Shown in pieces: positions 35,309 through 45,732 of a stretch of 51,228 bases of DNA. Each line of letters begins with the position of its first letter. Within the stretch, counting starts at the first letter, position 1. The translations under genes were made by a program, and so were the position numbers. The DNA is from SAR324 cluster bacterium (GTDB lineage: Bacteria > SAR324 > NAC60-12), in assembly GCA_014382365.1 (NCBI GenBank), contig JACNJW010000020.1, forward strand, positions 1-51,228. The letters run 5' to 3'. A model generated the notes under the pieces. It was not told the origin of the DNA. It searched no databases and worked only from the letters and a program-made list of their open reading frames with translations.

Positions 35309-35324
35309 TAGGACATATGTCCTA
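35309..35324. promoter_or_regulatory. Palindromic operator candidate before gmaS
   Basis: TAGGACATATGTCCTA is a perfect 16-base palindrome. It lies about 13 bases downstream of a minus-strand -10 box, over the expected early transcribed region, an ideal place for a repressor that controls gmaS-mgsABC. Confidence 0.55.
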
Positions 35325-35336
35325 TATTTTCCATAC

Positions 35337-35365
35337 AAAATATATTTTACTGAAAAGCTTGTCAA
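35337..35365 (-). promoter_or_regulatory. Sigma-70 promoter candidate for gmaS-mgsABC
   Basis: On the minus strand TTGACA (35360-35365) is followed by 17 bases and TATTTT (35337-35342); TATATT at 35339-35344 with a 15-base spacer is an alternative. The leader to gmaS would be about 120 nt and contains the palindrome at 35309-35324. Confidence 0.5.
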
Positions 35366-35478
35366 GTAAAAAATAAATATATTTGTACTTTTATCAATAA
35401 TTATTAAAACAACTAATATCTTCAGCCATGGAACAGCCAAGCGCCACTTTAGTTCAAATTCGAGTCAGTATTGTTATT

Positions 35479-36162
35479 TCAGGAGAATAATAGGATCTTA
35501 AACTGGAATAAACCGAAGCCAACGATCAAGAGACCAACTGTGGTTCGGAGCCAGCGTTTTTGAAGGTGTATAATCAGCTCATCGGAGAAATAACCAACGG
35601 CCAAGAGAACCGGCAGGGTACCCAGTCCAAAGCCAGCCATGATCAGAGCTCCCTGAGGAATAGTCTTTGCCGACATTGCCAGAAACAATGTAGAATAGAC
35701 CAGACCACAAGGAAGCCAGCCCCAGAGTAGACCGGCGATCAGGGCTTGGCCTGTGCTGCGAATTGGAATGAAATTGTTAGCATAAGGTTCAATCCTACGC
35801 CAAAAAACTGCACCAATTTGCTCTATTTTGAGAATGGCTGCAGTCCACCATCCTGTTAGATAAAGACCCAGAAAAATCATTACTGTTGCAGCAAGCAAAG
35901 TGAATACTTTGCGGACTTCCATACCAAAACCAAAATGTTCTGAAACTGAACCCAGACTGGCTGCCATTGCTCCTGCAATTGAATAGCTTATTATACGACC
36001 AAAATTGTAGGAAAGTAGATAGGACAGGAGATTGCTGCGCCGATTATCTTGTGAGATTCCCAACGTTAACGCAGAGACGATCCCACCACACATTCCAACA
36101 CAATGGGTTGCACCAAGTAATCCTATTACAAAAGCAGAAAAATAAAGTGACTCTGTAACCAT
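35479..36162 (-). CDS. SafE/DsbD-like (TauE-type) membrane protein
   Basis: This 227-residue inner-membrane protein has about six helices, HCVGMCGGIVSAL near the start, and LLWGWLPCGLVYSTLFLAM in the second half. This is the pattern of the DsbD_2/SafE family, usually named sulfite exporter but often found with copper-oxidase assembly genes. The paired Cys residues in the two helices suggest thiol or copper handling. It follows fghA by seven bases; a copper P-type ATPase and CuA protein are encoded nearby on the other strand. Confidence 0.78.
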   Translation of the reverse strand: MVTESLYFSAFVIGLLGATHCVGMCGGIVSALTLGISQDNRRSNLLSYLLSYNFGRIISYSIAGAMAASLGSVSEHFGFGMEVRKVFTLLAATVMIFLGLYLTGWWTAAILKIEQIGAVFWRRIEPYANNFIPIRSTGQALIAGLLWGWLPCGLVYSTLFLAMSAKTIPQGALIMAGFGLGTLPVLLAVGYFSDELIIHLQKRWLRTTVGLLIVGFGLFQFKILLFS

Positions 36163-36169
36163 CAGCTAT

Positions 36170-37021
36170 TTACACTTGGAGTGCCTTTGCATGATGCCGA
36201 ATGTGATCAGCCATAAATGTTGCTATAAAATAATAGCTGTGATCGTATCCGGTTTGTAAACGTGCTGTCAAAGTTTGATTGTTATCTGTACAGGTTTTTA
36301 GGAATAATTCATAATTCAATTCCTTTTCCAAAAATGGATCATCTCCGCCTTGGTCTATCAACACCGGAATCTCCAGCGTTGTAGATTTAATTAACTCATT
36401 CGCATCATGCAGCTTCCATTTTCCTTTGTCATCACCAAGGTATTCTAAAAATACTTTCTCTCCCCAAGGACATCGACTTGGCGCGCAAATCGGTGAAAAA
36501 GCAGAAACTGATCGGTAACGTCCAGGATATTTTAGAGCCAAAGTCAATGCACCATGTCCTCCCATCGAATGTCCAAAAACACTTTCCTGCTCTTCCATTA
36601 CCGGAAAACTGGCACGAATAATTTCCGGTAATTCCTGCATGATGTAATCTTCCATCCGATAATTTGTTGCCCATTTTTTTTCAGTTGCATTGATGTAAAA
36701 ACCAGCACCAGTTCCCAAATCGTATGTATCGTCCTCACCCTTCACACCTGCACCACGCGGACTGGTATCCGGAGCAACTAACATAATTCCGTGTTCTGAA
36801 GCATATTGCTGGGCACCGGATTTGGTAATAAAATTTTCGTGATTGCAAGTTAATCCGGAAAGCCAATATAGAACAGGAACATCTCCTGATTCTGCCTGCG
36901 GAGGCAAAAATACAGAAAAATTCATTTCACCTCCACAAATTGCAGAAGGATGACTGAACATTTTTGTCCAGCCTCCAAAAGTTTTATTTGCACCGGTTTG
37001 TGTTATTGTGATATTTGACAT
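36170..37021 (-). CDS. fghA: S-formylglutathione hydrolase
   Basis: This 283-residue alpha/beta hydrolase of the esterase D family has nucleophile Ser in FGHSMGGHGALTLALKYP, the VPVLYWLSGLTCNHENF region, SAFSPICAPSRCPWGEK, and catalytic His in TGYDHSYYFIATFMADHI. It hydrolyses S-formylglutathione to formate and glutathione, the second step of formaldehyde detoxification. It lies 17 bases after adhC, which encodes the first step. Confidence 0.95.
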   Translation of the reverse strand: MSNITITQTGANKTFGGWTKMFSHPSAICGGEMNFSVFLPPQAESGDVPVLYWLSGLTCNHENFITKSGAQQYASEHGIMLVAPDTSPRGAGVKGEDDTYDLGTGAGFYINATEKKWATNYRMEDYIMQELPEIIRASFPVMEEQESVFGHSMGGHGALTLALKYPGRYRSVSAFSPICAPSRCPWGEKVFLEYLGDDKGKWKLHDANELIKSTTLEIPVLIDQGGDDPFLEKELNYELFLKTCTDNNQTLTARLQTGYDHSYYFIATFMADHIRHHAKALQV

Positions 37022-37038
37022 GATTCACTTAATAAAAG

Positions 37039-38226
<1,188 letters not shown>

Positions 38227-38243
38227 TCAAAGTTGAACTTTGA
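38227..38243. promoter_or_regulatory. Palindromic operator candidate upstream of adhC
   Basis: TCAAAGTTGAACTTTGA is a perfect 17-base inverted repeat with a single central base, 79 bases upstream of the adhC start in the divergent spacer. The size suits a dimeric helix-turn-helix regulator. Confidence 0.5.
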
Positions 38244-38418
38244 CTTTTATTACAACCAGATTATGCTTTAATTAAGTCATAAAAACAAATATTTCTTAAC
38301 AGAAATTACTTTTAAGCTAATAATAGTACAATATTACCATTTAGTTCTTGACATGAGTAAAAATCATCTGTAGCCTGCCTTCAGTTCAAATGAAAATTGG
38401 TTTCATTTTGTGAAGATA

Positions 38419-38495
38419 AATTACAGTGAGTATGTTTTGAAATCCTGTTGTAACTGAATTGAGTCAGCTCTTAGCCTCTGGGAATCACTGTAATT
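38419..38495 (+). promoter_or_regulatory. Long-range inverted repeat in the leader of the heme-copper genes
   Basis: AATTACAGTGA (38419-38429) is exactly complementary to TCACTGTAATT (38485-38495), with 55 bases between. As RNA it would fold an 11-bp stem ahead of the subunit II gene; as DNA it could be two operator half-sites. A possible promoter lies upstream (TTGACA near 38347, with a poor -10). Confidence 0.45.
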
Positions 38496-38533
38496 AAACA
38501 TAAATATTAACTAAATTTAATGATGGAAATATC

Positions 38534-39091
38534 ATGCTTGATTTTATCTACACAGACGGTTGGGGAGCATTTGCAGTCATGCTTTTCTTTCAAATCCCTT
38601 TCCTCTTTTTTTTCATCCGAATTGTCTATCGAAAGGCATACAAGAATACAGGTGCAAGCGAGACAGATCCTCAAAAATATCCCCTGCTTGAGGGTATCTG
38701 GATTGCAACCGTAGTTGCACTATTTGTATTAGTAAATGTACTCAGTGTTGTTTATATGCCGCCGGTGACAACTGCTGCGATGATAAAAAAAGGCGGAGAT
38801 TTCCAGGAGGTCAATGTTACTGCACGTTCCTGGTTTTACGAGATCAGCAACCGGGAATACGAAGTCGGTCGCCCAGTTATCTTTTCTGCAAAAAGCGTGG
38901 ATACAGTTCATGGTTTCGCTGTCTATCATCCTGATGGAAGAATTTTGTTTACAATGATGTTAATGCCCGGGTTAGAAGAAGCGAGCACTCTTGTCCATAC
39001 TTTTACTGAACCGGGAGAATATAAAGTTCGTTGCTTAGAGTACTGCGGCATTGTTCATCACGGAATGCAGGATGTTCTTATTGTCCGCTAA
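38534..39091 (+). CDS. Heme-copper reductase subunit II with CuA site
   Basis: This 185-residue protein has two N-terminal membrane helices (about 10-31 and 55-75), then a cupredoxin domain. The CuA ligands are all present: H126 (DTVHGF), C167 and C171 (CLEYC), H175 and M178 (IVHHGM). It accepts electrons from a soluble donor such as cytochrome c or a cupredoxin and passes them to subunit I. Its shortness and two-helix form resemble ba3-type subunit II. The partner subunit I is NO-reductase-like, so the complex may not be an oxidase. Confidence 0.9.
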   Translation: MLDFIYTDGWGAFAVMLFFQIPFLFFFIRIVYRKAYKNTGASETDPQKYPLLEGIWIATVVALFVLVNVLSVVYMPPVTTAAMIKKGGDFQEVNVTARSWFYEISNREYEVGRPVIFSAKSVDTVHGFAVYHPDGRILFTMMLMPGLEEASTLVHTFTEPGEYKVRCLEYCGIVHHGMQDVLIVR

Positions 39092-39144
39092 AAACTGGCT
39101 CATTAAATAATCATCAACAAACATTAGTGTGAGTTTGCCTCAAA

Positions 39145-39173
39145 ATATATTCTGTAGTTTTAGCAGAATATAT
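39145..39173 (+). other. Hairpin between heme-copper subunit II and I genes
   Basis: ATATATTCTG (39145-39154) and CAGAATATAT (39164-39173) form a perfect 10-bp stem with a nine-base loop in the 120-base spacer. No T-run follows, so mRNA processing or stability control fits better than termination. Confidence 0.5.
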
Positions 39174-39211
39174 CTTTAATTAATAAAACATGTAAATTTG
39201 GGAGATATATA

Positions 39212-40720
39212 ATGTCTACTGCAACTTTGATAATACAAAAAGTGCCTCTATTCGGGCGAATGTTTAATGTCGATACAAAAAATGGACTGGAGGATATCAA
39301 TTCCTGGCCGGCCCTGATAACGATGACCTCTTTTGTCTGGCTGGTAATTGCAGCCTTACTTGGTTTGTTGATGCCTGTCATTCAGTACTACGGGCTCAAC
39401 ACCAATTTATTCTATACATCACTAACTTTACACGGTGCCGCAATGGCATTCCCTTTTGCATTTCAACTAATGGTTGGTGTGAGTTTGCACCGCGCAGGGG
39501 GTTGTTTAGGTAAAAAAGCAAATGGTCCACTCGTGGCGCTATTTTATATCTGCATGAATGTGGGAGCTCTCTTGCTGACACTGGCAGTTCTTGGTGGATT
39601 CAAGGTGACCTACACTGTGATGTTCCCTCTCCCAGTAGTTGGTGTACAGACCGGACAGTGGTCTATGGAGATGCTGATTCTTGGTTTTAGCGGAATTGCT
39701 CTGGTCTTAATTTCGATGATATTTTTGTATCCAATACAAGTTCTGCGGATGTTGTTCTTTTCAGAAAAACATGAAAATCTAGTACTTTCTCCGCGAACAC
39801 TTAAAGACCCCGGGATGCTAGGTATGCTGATCGCAGTTTTGATATTATTAATTACGGGCCTGCCCTTGATGTCTGTTGCCACGCCTATCTTACTTGCTCT
39901 TTATGGGATCCTGCCTATGAGTATGGTCACATGGGCAGTAGAACCGGTTGTTTTCCAGTTCGTTTTTTATATATTTGCACACAACCTGATGGAGGCAATG
40001 GCAATTATGATCGTCAGTGCTGTCTATGGCACACTTCCTCTTTATTTGGCAGATGGAACAAGAAAACTTTATAGTGACAAGCTGGCTAATGCTGCACTGT
40101 GGATCTTACTTGTTACTTCTCTAACTTCCTTCTTTCACCATTTCTACACCATGTTTCCTGCGCTTCCGTCTACATTTTCTTATCACGGAAACATCATGAG
40201 TTGGGGAACCGGTCTTGGTGGTGCATTTACTATTTTCACTATTCTTGCCACCATTTGGAAACACGGCGTACGACCCGAACCTGGAATGATAATGATTCTG
40301 GCAGGCTTCGTTATCTATGTCCTGGATGGAGTTACCGCCATGGTTGTGGCAAATGTAGCCCTTTCATTTCACTTACATGGAACTATGTGGACAGGTGGAC
40401 ATGCCATGACTGTGCTACTTGCAATGAGTCTCATGTGGATGGGAGTACTTTATCATCACTATCCAGTAATTACAGGTCGCAGTCTTGACGCTGGCAGAGG
40501 CAAAAGTTCAATCAAATATTATTTTTTTGGCGGTGTTGGTTTAATGTATGCCTTCATGGCAGGTGGTGCTTCAGGAATGCCCCGGCGGATTGCAAACTGG
40601 ACTGAAGGTGGATATATGTTCATTGGGATATTGATTTTAATTTTTGGTCTGATGCTGGCTTATGGAATTATTCTCTATCTTGCAAACTTGAGCAAGTCCA
40701 GTGAAATTTCTTTAGACTAA
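39212..40720 (+). CDS. Heme-copper superfamily subunit I, nitric-oxide-reductase-like active site
   Basis: This 502-residue protein has about 12 to 14 helices. Ligands readable against ba3 oxidase: H74 (LTLHGAAMAF) for the low-spin heme, H257 with H309 and H310 for the binuclear metal, and H397 for the high-spin heme. At H257 plus four, where oxygen reductases have the cross-linked Tyr (GHPxVY), this protein has E261 (AHNLME). NorB has H and E in the same spacing. No Tyr occupies the alternative helix VII position used by cbb3 oxidases. The second low-spin ligand position holds M399 instead of His. NO reduction is therefore the better guess; oxidase activity is not excluded. A CuA subunit precedes it and a copper ATPase follows. 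Confidence 0.85.
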   Translation: MSTATLIIQKVPLFGRMFNVDTKNGLEDINSWPALITMTSFVWLVIAALLGLLMPVIQYYGLNTNLFYTSLTLHGAAMAFPFAFQLMVGVSLHRAGGCLGKKANGPLVALFYICMNVGALLLTLAVLGGFKVTYTVMFPLPVVGVQTGQWSMEMLILGFSGIALVLISMIFLYPIQVLRMLFFSEKHENLVLSPRTLKDPGMLGMLIAVLILLITGLPLMSVATPILLALYGILPMSMVTWAVEPVVFQFVFYIFAHNLMEAMAIMIVSAVYGTLPLYLADGTRKLYSDKLANAALWILLVTSLTSFFHHFYTMFPALPSTFSYHGNIMSWGTGLGGAFTIFTILATIWKHGVRPEPGMIMILAGFVIYVLDGVTAMVVANVALSFHLHGTMWTGGHAMTVLLAMSLMWMGVLYHHYPVITGRSLDAGRGKSSIKYYFFGGVGLMYAFMAGGASGMPRRIANWTEGGYMFIGILILIFGLMLAYGIILYLANLSKSSEISLD

Positions 40721-40741
40721 CCAATAAACTGTGCAAATGGA

Positions 40742-43129
40742 ATGGGCGTGACAAACTGTAATCTTTGCGGTTTACCAACGCCCACTCCACCGATTCAGAC
40801 AAATGGACACGAATTCTGCTGCCACGGATGCAGCGCTGTCTATAGTTCTTTCGGCAAGAAGATATTCGATTCAAAAAAAACTCTCCCAACTCCAAAACAA
40901 GCCACAACACAACCTACTGGCAGTGAGGCCTTTCTCAGAATTGAGGGCATGCATTGCTCTTCCTGCGAAATTTTGATTCAACATAGTGCAGAAAAACTTG
41001 ACGGAATACTAGCAGTTTCTACCAGCTATGCCACTTCAACTGCAAAAGTAATTTACGATCCTGATCTTATTGATAAAGCTAAATTGCCGGAAGCACTAAG
41101 TCTTTCCGGATATCGTGCTCACTTTCATTCAGACAAATTATCTACTAAAAATGATGATATCTCCCTGCTTTGGTTCGTACTTTCAGTAGGACTTGCGGGG
41201 ATGGTGATGATGCTTAATCTTGCCTTTTTCTATCCAGTTGATCTTGGATTAGTTACCCTGCAGGAATTGCAGCCCGTCAGCTGGCTGGCGTTTAACGCAG
41301 TTCCAAAAGTAATGTTTGTGCTCACTACAATCCTTATTTTTGTCGTTGGATTTCCTATTCTGCGAGGAGCCTGGATTGGACTTCGTACCCATATGCTAAA
41401 TATGGATAATTTACTGGCAATTGCCATTTTGGCTGCCTATGGCTTCAGTTTTGGCCAGTTACTTAGTGGCAAACTAAATTTCTATTTTGACGTTGCTGCA
41501 GTAATTGTAGCAGTCGTGACTGTTGGTCGTTATTATGAACGGGAAGCCAAAAAGAATGCCACCAGAGAACTAAGTAAAATCATTGAAACCTGGGCTCCAT
41601 CAACCCGAGTTATCAGAAATGGGGAGCTTGTAACTTTGGGAGCGGATGAGATTCAACCAGGAGATCTTCTTCTCATCAGAGAAAATGAGCATATTCCAGT
41701 TGATGGTACTATCGTTTCGGGAGAAAGCGCTGTTGATGAGTCTCTCATGACAGGTGAACCCTTCCCTGTCATCAGAGTAAGCGGGGATTCTGTGCTTGGC
41801 GGCACTCATGTCGTCGAAGGCAATCTCAAAATTGAAGTCGGATCTACAGTTGAAAGCCAGCTTAAGAACCTTGCCAGCATTCTCTGGAGCGTTCAAAGTT
41901 CTACTCCCGGAACTTTTGGAGTAGCCGACAGGATTGCAAGTATTTTTGTTCCATTGGTGCTTGTCTTGGCTGCTTTGGTCTCCGGATGGATGTTGTGGAT
42001 TGGTTTACAGCCCAGCTCTGCACTTTTGGCAGGCCTGACAACATTGATAGTATCGTGCCCCTGCACTTTCGGATTAGCAGTTCCGCTGACAACTGCAAAT
42101 GCAATCAGCACGGCATTAAGACATGGAATCATCATTTCCAGTGCTGATATTTTTGAAAAATCTGCTGCATTTGAGACGGTCGCACTTGATAAAACAGGAA
42201 CATTGACCCTGGGTGAAATGGGTGTGGAAAAAGTAGTCGGAGTTAAAGAAGTTGCGGAATATGCTGCTGCAGTTGAAAGATTTTCTTCTCATCCTATTGC
42301 AGAAGCAATTGCAAAATTAGCTTCTAACAAAACTGGCGTAGATTTTTTAGTTCATCCAGGAAAGGGGGCCGAAGCCAGTGTGGATGGTCTCCGGGTAGCC
42401 GTCGGCAGCAAGTCATTATTTGCTCTGCTGAGCTGGGAAGTTGACGATCAGGTAAAGCCAACTCTCTCAAAGCTCAGCAACGCGAGTGGTGTGGTTTCAT
42501 ATGTAGGCTGGAATGGCTCGATTTATGGTGCCATTATTACCAGTGATCAGCGCCGTCCTGAATGGGAACAAGTTGTTACTCGTTTACAAGAAAACAAACG
42601 TGTTGTCTTACTTACCGGTGCAGAACATCCCGACGGTTATGAAGATCAAGTTGATGATTTCCATGCAGGTGTTCCCCCGGAAGCCAAGGCAGTAGTCGTT
42701 CGTCAGTTAAAAACATCAGCTTCTGTTGTCATGATTGGTGATGGAAATAATGATGCGCCCGCCCTGGCAGAAGCTGATCTGGGAATAGCTTTTGGAGTAC
42801 CAACATCCTTAGCCGCTGAGGCCGCAGACGTGATAATTCCTGGAGACAGACTGGATCGAATTTTCATAGCCTTTGAGCTGATCGAAACCACCCGCAAACG
42901 AATCCGTCAAAATATAGGCTGGGCATTTTTGTATAATGCATTTGCTATCCCCTTAGCTCTAACCGGACAACTCAATCCGCTTTTTGCTGCACTTGCAATG
43001 GCCACAAGTAGTTTTTTAGTGGTATGGAATTCCTCACGAGCTCTTACTAAAGCTAACTCAGATTTCTTACAAATTGAGGAGTTAAAAATTAACCCCAAAG
43101 TTTTTTCGAGGTTGGGTTCTGCATCTTAA
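40742..43129 (+). CDS. Copper-transporting P1B-type ATPase, CcoI/FixI-like
   Basis: This 795-residue protein has an N-terminal metal-binding region with CNLC and FCCHGC, then an HMA domain with GMHCSSC (about 65-71), eight predicted helices, the actuator TGEPFPV, the transport site SCPCTFG, phosphorylation site DKTGTLT, the nucleotide-domain HPIAEAI, and hinge GDGNNDAPAL. The N-terminal cysteine domain is typical of the ATPases that supply copper to heme-copper enzymes rather than of detoxifying CopA. It starts 21 bases after subunit I, so it is probably in the same operon and serves CuA or the binuclear site. Confidence 0.92.
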   Translation: MGVTNCNLCGLPTPTPPIQTNGHEFCCHGCSAVYSSFGKKIFDSKKTLPTPKQATTQPTGSEAFLRIEGMHCSSCEILIQHSAEKLDGILAVSTSYATSTAKVIYDPDLIDKAKLPEALSLSGYRAHFHSDKLSTKNDDISLLWFVLSVGLAGMVMMLNLAFFYPVDLGLVTLQELQPVSWLAFNAVPKVMFVLTTILIFVVGFPILRGAWIGLRTHMLNMDNLLAIAILAAYGFSFGQLLSGKLNFYFDVAAVIVAVVTVGRYYEREAKKNATRELSKIIETWAPSTRVIRNGELVTLGADEIQPGDLLLIRENEHIPVDGTIVSGESAVDESLMTGEPFPVIRVSGDSVLGGTHVVEGNLKIEVGSTVESQLKNLASILWSVQSSTPGTFGVADRIASIFVPLVLVLAALVSGWMLWIGLQPSSALLAGLTTLIVSCPCTFGLAVPLTTANAISTALRHGIIISSADIFEKSAAFETVALDKTGTLTLGEMGVEKVVGVKEVAEYAAAVERFSSHPIAEAIAKLASNKTGVDFLVHPGKGAEASVDGLRVAVGSKSLFALLSWEVDDQVKPTLSKLSNASGVVSYVGWNGSIYGAIITSDQRRPEWEQVVTRLQENKRVVLLTGAEHPDGYEDQVDDFHAGVPPEAKAVVVRQLKTSASVVMIGDGNNDAPALAEADLGIAFGVPTSLAAEAADVIIPGDRLDRIFIAFELIETTRKRIRQNIGWAFLYNAFAIPLALTGQLNPLFAALAMATSSFLVVWNSSRALTKANSDFLQIEELKINPKVFSRLGSAS

Positions 43130-43515
43130 ACTACTTTCCGTTGACGCACAGGCTACTTTGCAGATGCTTGAATCTTAAATTGATTTTTAAGACTGAGAAC
43201 CAACCTGCAATACTGAGTTATAATAATATTTCTCAGCCTACAATCTAGACAGTTGTAACGACTCTTCTTCATACACCATTTTTTGGGCTAAAGCAGAACG
43301 GTGTGAGATTTTAGATATAAAAAAGTTCAGCTCTAACAAAAAACAACTTTGCAGATAAGAATATTAGTAAATGCAGATTTGGTAAAAAAACAATCTATCG
43401 TGTTATACTACCATTTATTGTTTTTTCAATTCTTCCTAAATATATAAGTTTGCAAGCTGGTTTTTGGACACTAATTTTGTTTTACATTTTTCAAAAATTA
43501 ATTAAATAAAAAATA
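43130..43515. other. AT-rich intergenic region
   Basis: This 386-base stretch separates the copper ATPase from the amidase cluster. It should hold the amidase promoter. I see no small gene with a ribosome-binding site, no intrinsic terminator with a T-run, and no repeat. Confidence 0.45.
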
Positions 43516-44940
43516 ATGAAAAAACTACTGTGGCAGTTAAGTGCCTGCGAAATGGCAGAAGGAATTCGTAGGAAACGTTTTTCCTGTGAAGAGGTGATGT
43601 CCTCGGTTACAGCCAGGATGTCAAAACATAATCCGCATCTCAATGCCGTTGTGTATGATTACAGTGACGAGGCTCTTGTTGAAGCGAGAGAGGCCGACCG
43701 CAAACTTGCCGCAGGGGAAGAAGTGGGTGAGTTACATGGAGTTCCAGTCACAATCAAATCTAATGTGGATGTTGAAGGTCAGCCTACTCCCAATGGTATG
43801 CCTGCGTTTGCTGATCTGATTGCACCGAAGGATTCACCGGTGGTCAGCAACCTCAAAAAAGCCGGAGCAATCATTATCGGACGTACCAACGTACCTGAAC
43901 TTTCGATACGATTTACCACAGATAATCCACTTCACGGGCGCACACTTAACCCCTGGAATGAAAACGCCAGTCCCGGAGGTTCTTCCGGCGGTGCGTCTTC
44001 TGCGGCGGCGGCTGGTTTTGGCCCGATCCATCATGGTAACGACATCGGCGGATCGTTGCGTTGTCCAGCTTTCAACTGCGGACTTGCGACCGTCAAACCG
44101 ACTTTCGGGCGTGTTCCAGCGTGGCAGCCTTCTGCACCTGCTGAACGTGGAATGCTGGCACAGTTAATGTCGGTACAGGGTGCAATCTGCCGGGAAGTGC
44201 GTGATGTGCGTCTAGCAACCAGAGTGATGGCTCAGCCTGATCCACGGGACCCATTCTGGATGCCAGTTCCCTTTGACGATTGGCCGGATGAGCCCGGAGC
44301 AATACGAGTCGGCGTAACTACTGAAAGTTATGGACACCCCATTCATCCGGAAATATCAGCGTCCATTGAGCGCGCCGCAGGTTATCTTGCTGATGCCGGT
44401 TATGCAGTAGAACAGGTAACACTGCCTTCTGTTGAGGAAGCAGCCAATTGCTGGTTGCGGTATCTTGGAAATGAACTCAACGCCTTTCTCATGCCGGTTG
44501 CCAGAGAACACGGAAGCAAAACTGTCCAAAAAATTCTTGAATGGTACTTTGAAATTGGGAAAGTGAACGATGCTGAAGACTATCGCGTCGGAATCAAAGA
44601 ACGGACTGCCATGACACGTGAATGGAATGTCTTTCTGGAAAAATATCCACTCATACTCTCACCTTATTTTTTACAGCAAACACCTGAGTGGAATTGTGAC
44701 ACGAAAAGTATTGAAGAAATGTTGAAGTTTTTTCATGCCGGCATCTACAGCCTTGGTACTAACTGGCTCAGTTTACCGGCTGGGGTAGTTCCCATCGGGT
44801 TGGTGGAGGGATTACCGGCTGGGGTGCAAATCATTGGGCGGCGTTTCCGCGAGGACCTGATTCTTGATGCAATGGAATCCATTGAGGAGCGAGTAGGTGT
44901 GCTCACGCAAAAATTATGGGATAGAGACGATGTGCTTTGA
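43516..44940 (+). CDS. Amidase signature family enzyme
   Basis: This 474-residue hydrolase carries the Ser-cis-Ser-Lys triad of the amidase signature: Lys in VPVTIKSNVD, and the serines in ASPGGSSGGASSAAAAGFGPIHHGNDIGGSLRCPAFNCG. Such enzymes hydrolyse amides, carbamoyl compounds or act in GatA. The lack of gatB/gatC and of GatA-specific surroundings argues against the tRNA amidotransferase. Codon use seems richer in G and C than its neighbours. It heads a cluster with a glutamine amidotransferase, a sulfatase-like hydrolase and a TetR regulator. Confidence 0.85.
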   Translation: MKKLLWQLSACEMAEGIRRKRFSCEEVMSSVTARMSKHNPHLNAVVYDYSDEALVEAREADRKLAAGEEVGELHGVPVTIKSNVDVEGQPTPNGMPAFADLIAPKDSPVVSNLKKAGAIIIGRTNVPELSIRFTTDNPLHGRTLNPWNENASPGGSSGGASSAAAAGFGPIHHGNDIGGSLRCPAFNCGLATVKPTFGRVPAWQPSAPAERGMLAQLMSVQGAICREVRDVRLATRVMAQPDPRDPFWMPVPFDDWPDEPGAIRVGVTTESYGHPIHPEISASIERAAGYLADAGYAVEQVTLPSVEEAANCWLRYLGNELNAFLMPVAREHGSKTVQKILEWYFEIGKVNDAEDYRVGIKERTAMTREWNVFLEKYPLILSPYFLQQTPEWNCDTKSIEEMLKFFHAGIYSLGTNWLSLPAGVVPIGLVEGLPAGVQIIGRRFREDLILDAMESIEERVGVLTQKLWDRDDVL

Positions 44941-44989
44941 AAAGCATGATTCAGCTTAGACTCCGCTGTTACACTTGAATGGATATGAA

Positions 44990-45697
44990 ATGAAACTTGG
45001 CATATTGGATACTGTACCTAGAAACTATTGGTCTACAGATCTTGGAATTACGGAATCTGAAAAATTTGTTGATTTTCTGCAGCCTGTTATGGCAGATACC
45101 ACATTGGATCAACTCTTTGTAGCCGAAGGTGAATGGCCTGCACAGTTAGACGATTATGATGCTTACCTGATTACCGGTAGTCCCTGCAGTGTAAATGAAG
45201 AATATCCGTGGATAGAAAAACTGAGTCAGTTTGTACGGGATTGTGTCAAATCTCAAATAAAATTAGCAGGCGTTTGCTTTGGACATCAAATAATCGCAAG
45301 TGCTCTTGGAGGTACTGTTGAACGAAGACGTGAAGGTTGGTTTTTAGGAATGAAAGCCTTTGACATTGTCGATGTACAAACCTGGATGTCTCCTATACAA
45401 AAGCAATGTGAAATTTACCATATTAATCAAGACCATGTTAAATCTCTTCCACCAAATGCAGAATGCATCGTGCATTCAGAGCTATGTAACAACAGTGTGT
45501 TTGTCATAGGAGACAGGGTGCTGGGTTTGCAGGGGCATCCTGAACAACCCCGAAGATCAATGGAAAATTTTATTAATGAACTATTGCTACTCGGTGCTAA
45601 TCCGGAAGAAATGGAACAAGGACGGATCAGTTTGAGAAATGAAGTACCAGATGCCAATTTATGGGGACGCTGGATTGCAGAGTTTTTCAAACACTAA
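44990..45697 (+). CDS. Class I glutamine amidotransferase-like protein
   Basis: From the ATG at 44990 the protein has 235 residues. It has the class I triad: Cys in GVCFGHQIIASALGG, His in LQGHPEQP, and a Glu two positions later. LITGSPCSVNEEYPW forms the oxyanion region. Stand-alone proteins of this kind include gamma-glutamyl hydrolases such as PuuD and GMP-synthase-like proteins. A TTG at 44975 would add five residues. It lies 49 bases after the amidase gene and 35 before the sulfatase-like gene. Confidence 0.8.
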   Translation: MKLGILDTVPRNYWSTDLGITESEKFVDFLQPVMADTTLDQLFVAEGEWPAQLDDYDAYLITGSPCSVNEEYPWIEKLSQFVRDCVKSQIKLAGVCFGHQIIASALGGTVERRREGWFLGMKAFDIVDVQTWMSPIQKQCEIYHINQDHVKSLPPNAECIVHSELCNNSVFVIGDRVLGLQGHPEQPRRSMENFINELLLLGANPEEMEQGRISLRNEVPDANLWGRWIAEFFKH

Positions 45698-45732
45698 TCC
45701 AACATCACATCAGTTGTTTAAAGGAAGAAACT

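Noticed and set aside
39212..40720. Annotation as ordinary cytochrome c oxidase subunit I
   Set aside because: The overall fold fits, but the catalytic Tyr position is Glu and no substitute Tyr is seen, so I list it as NO-reductase-like instead.
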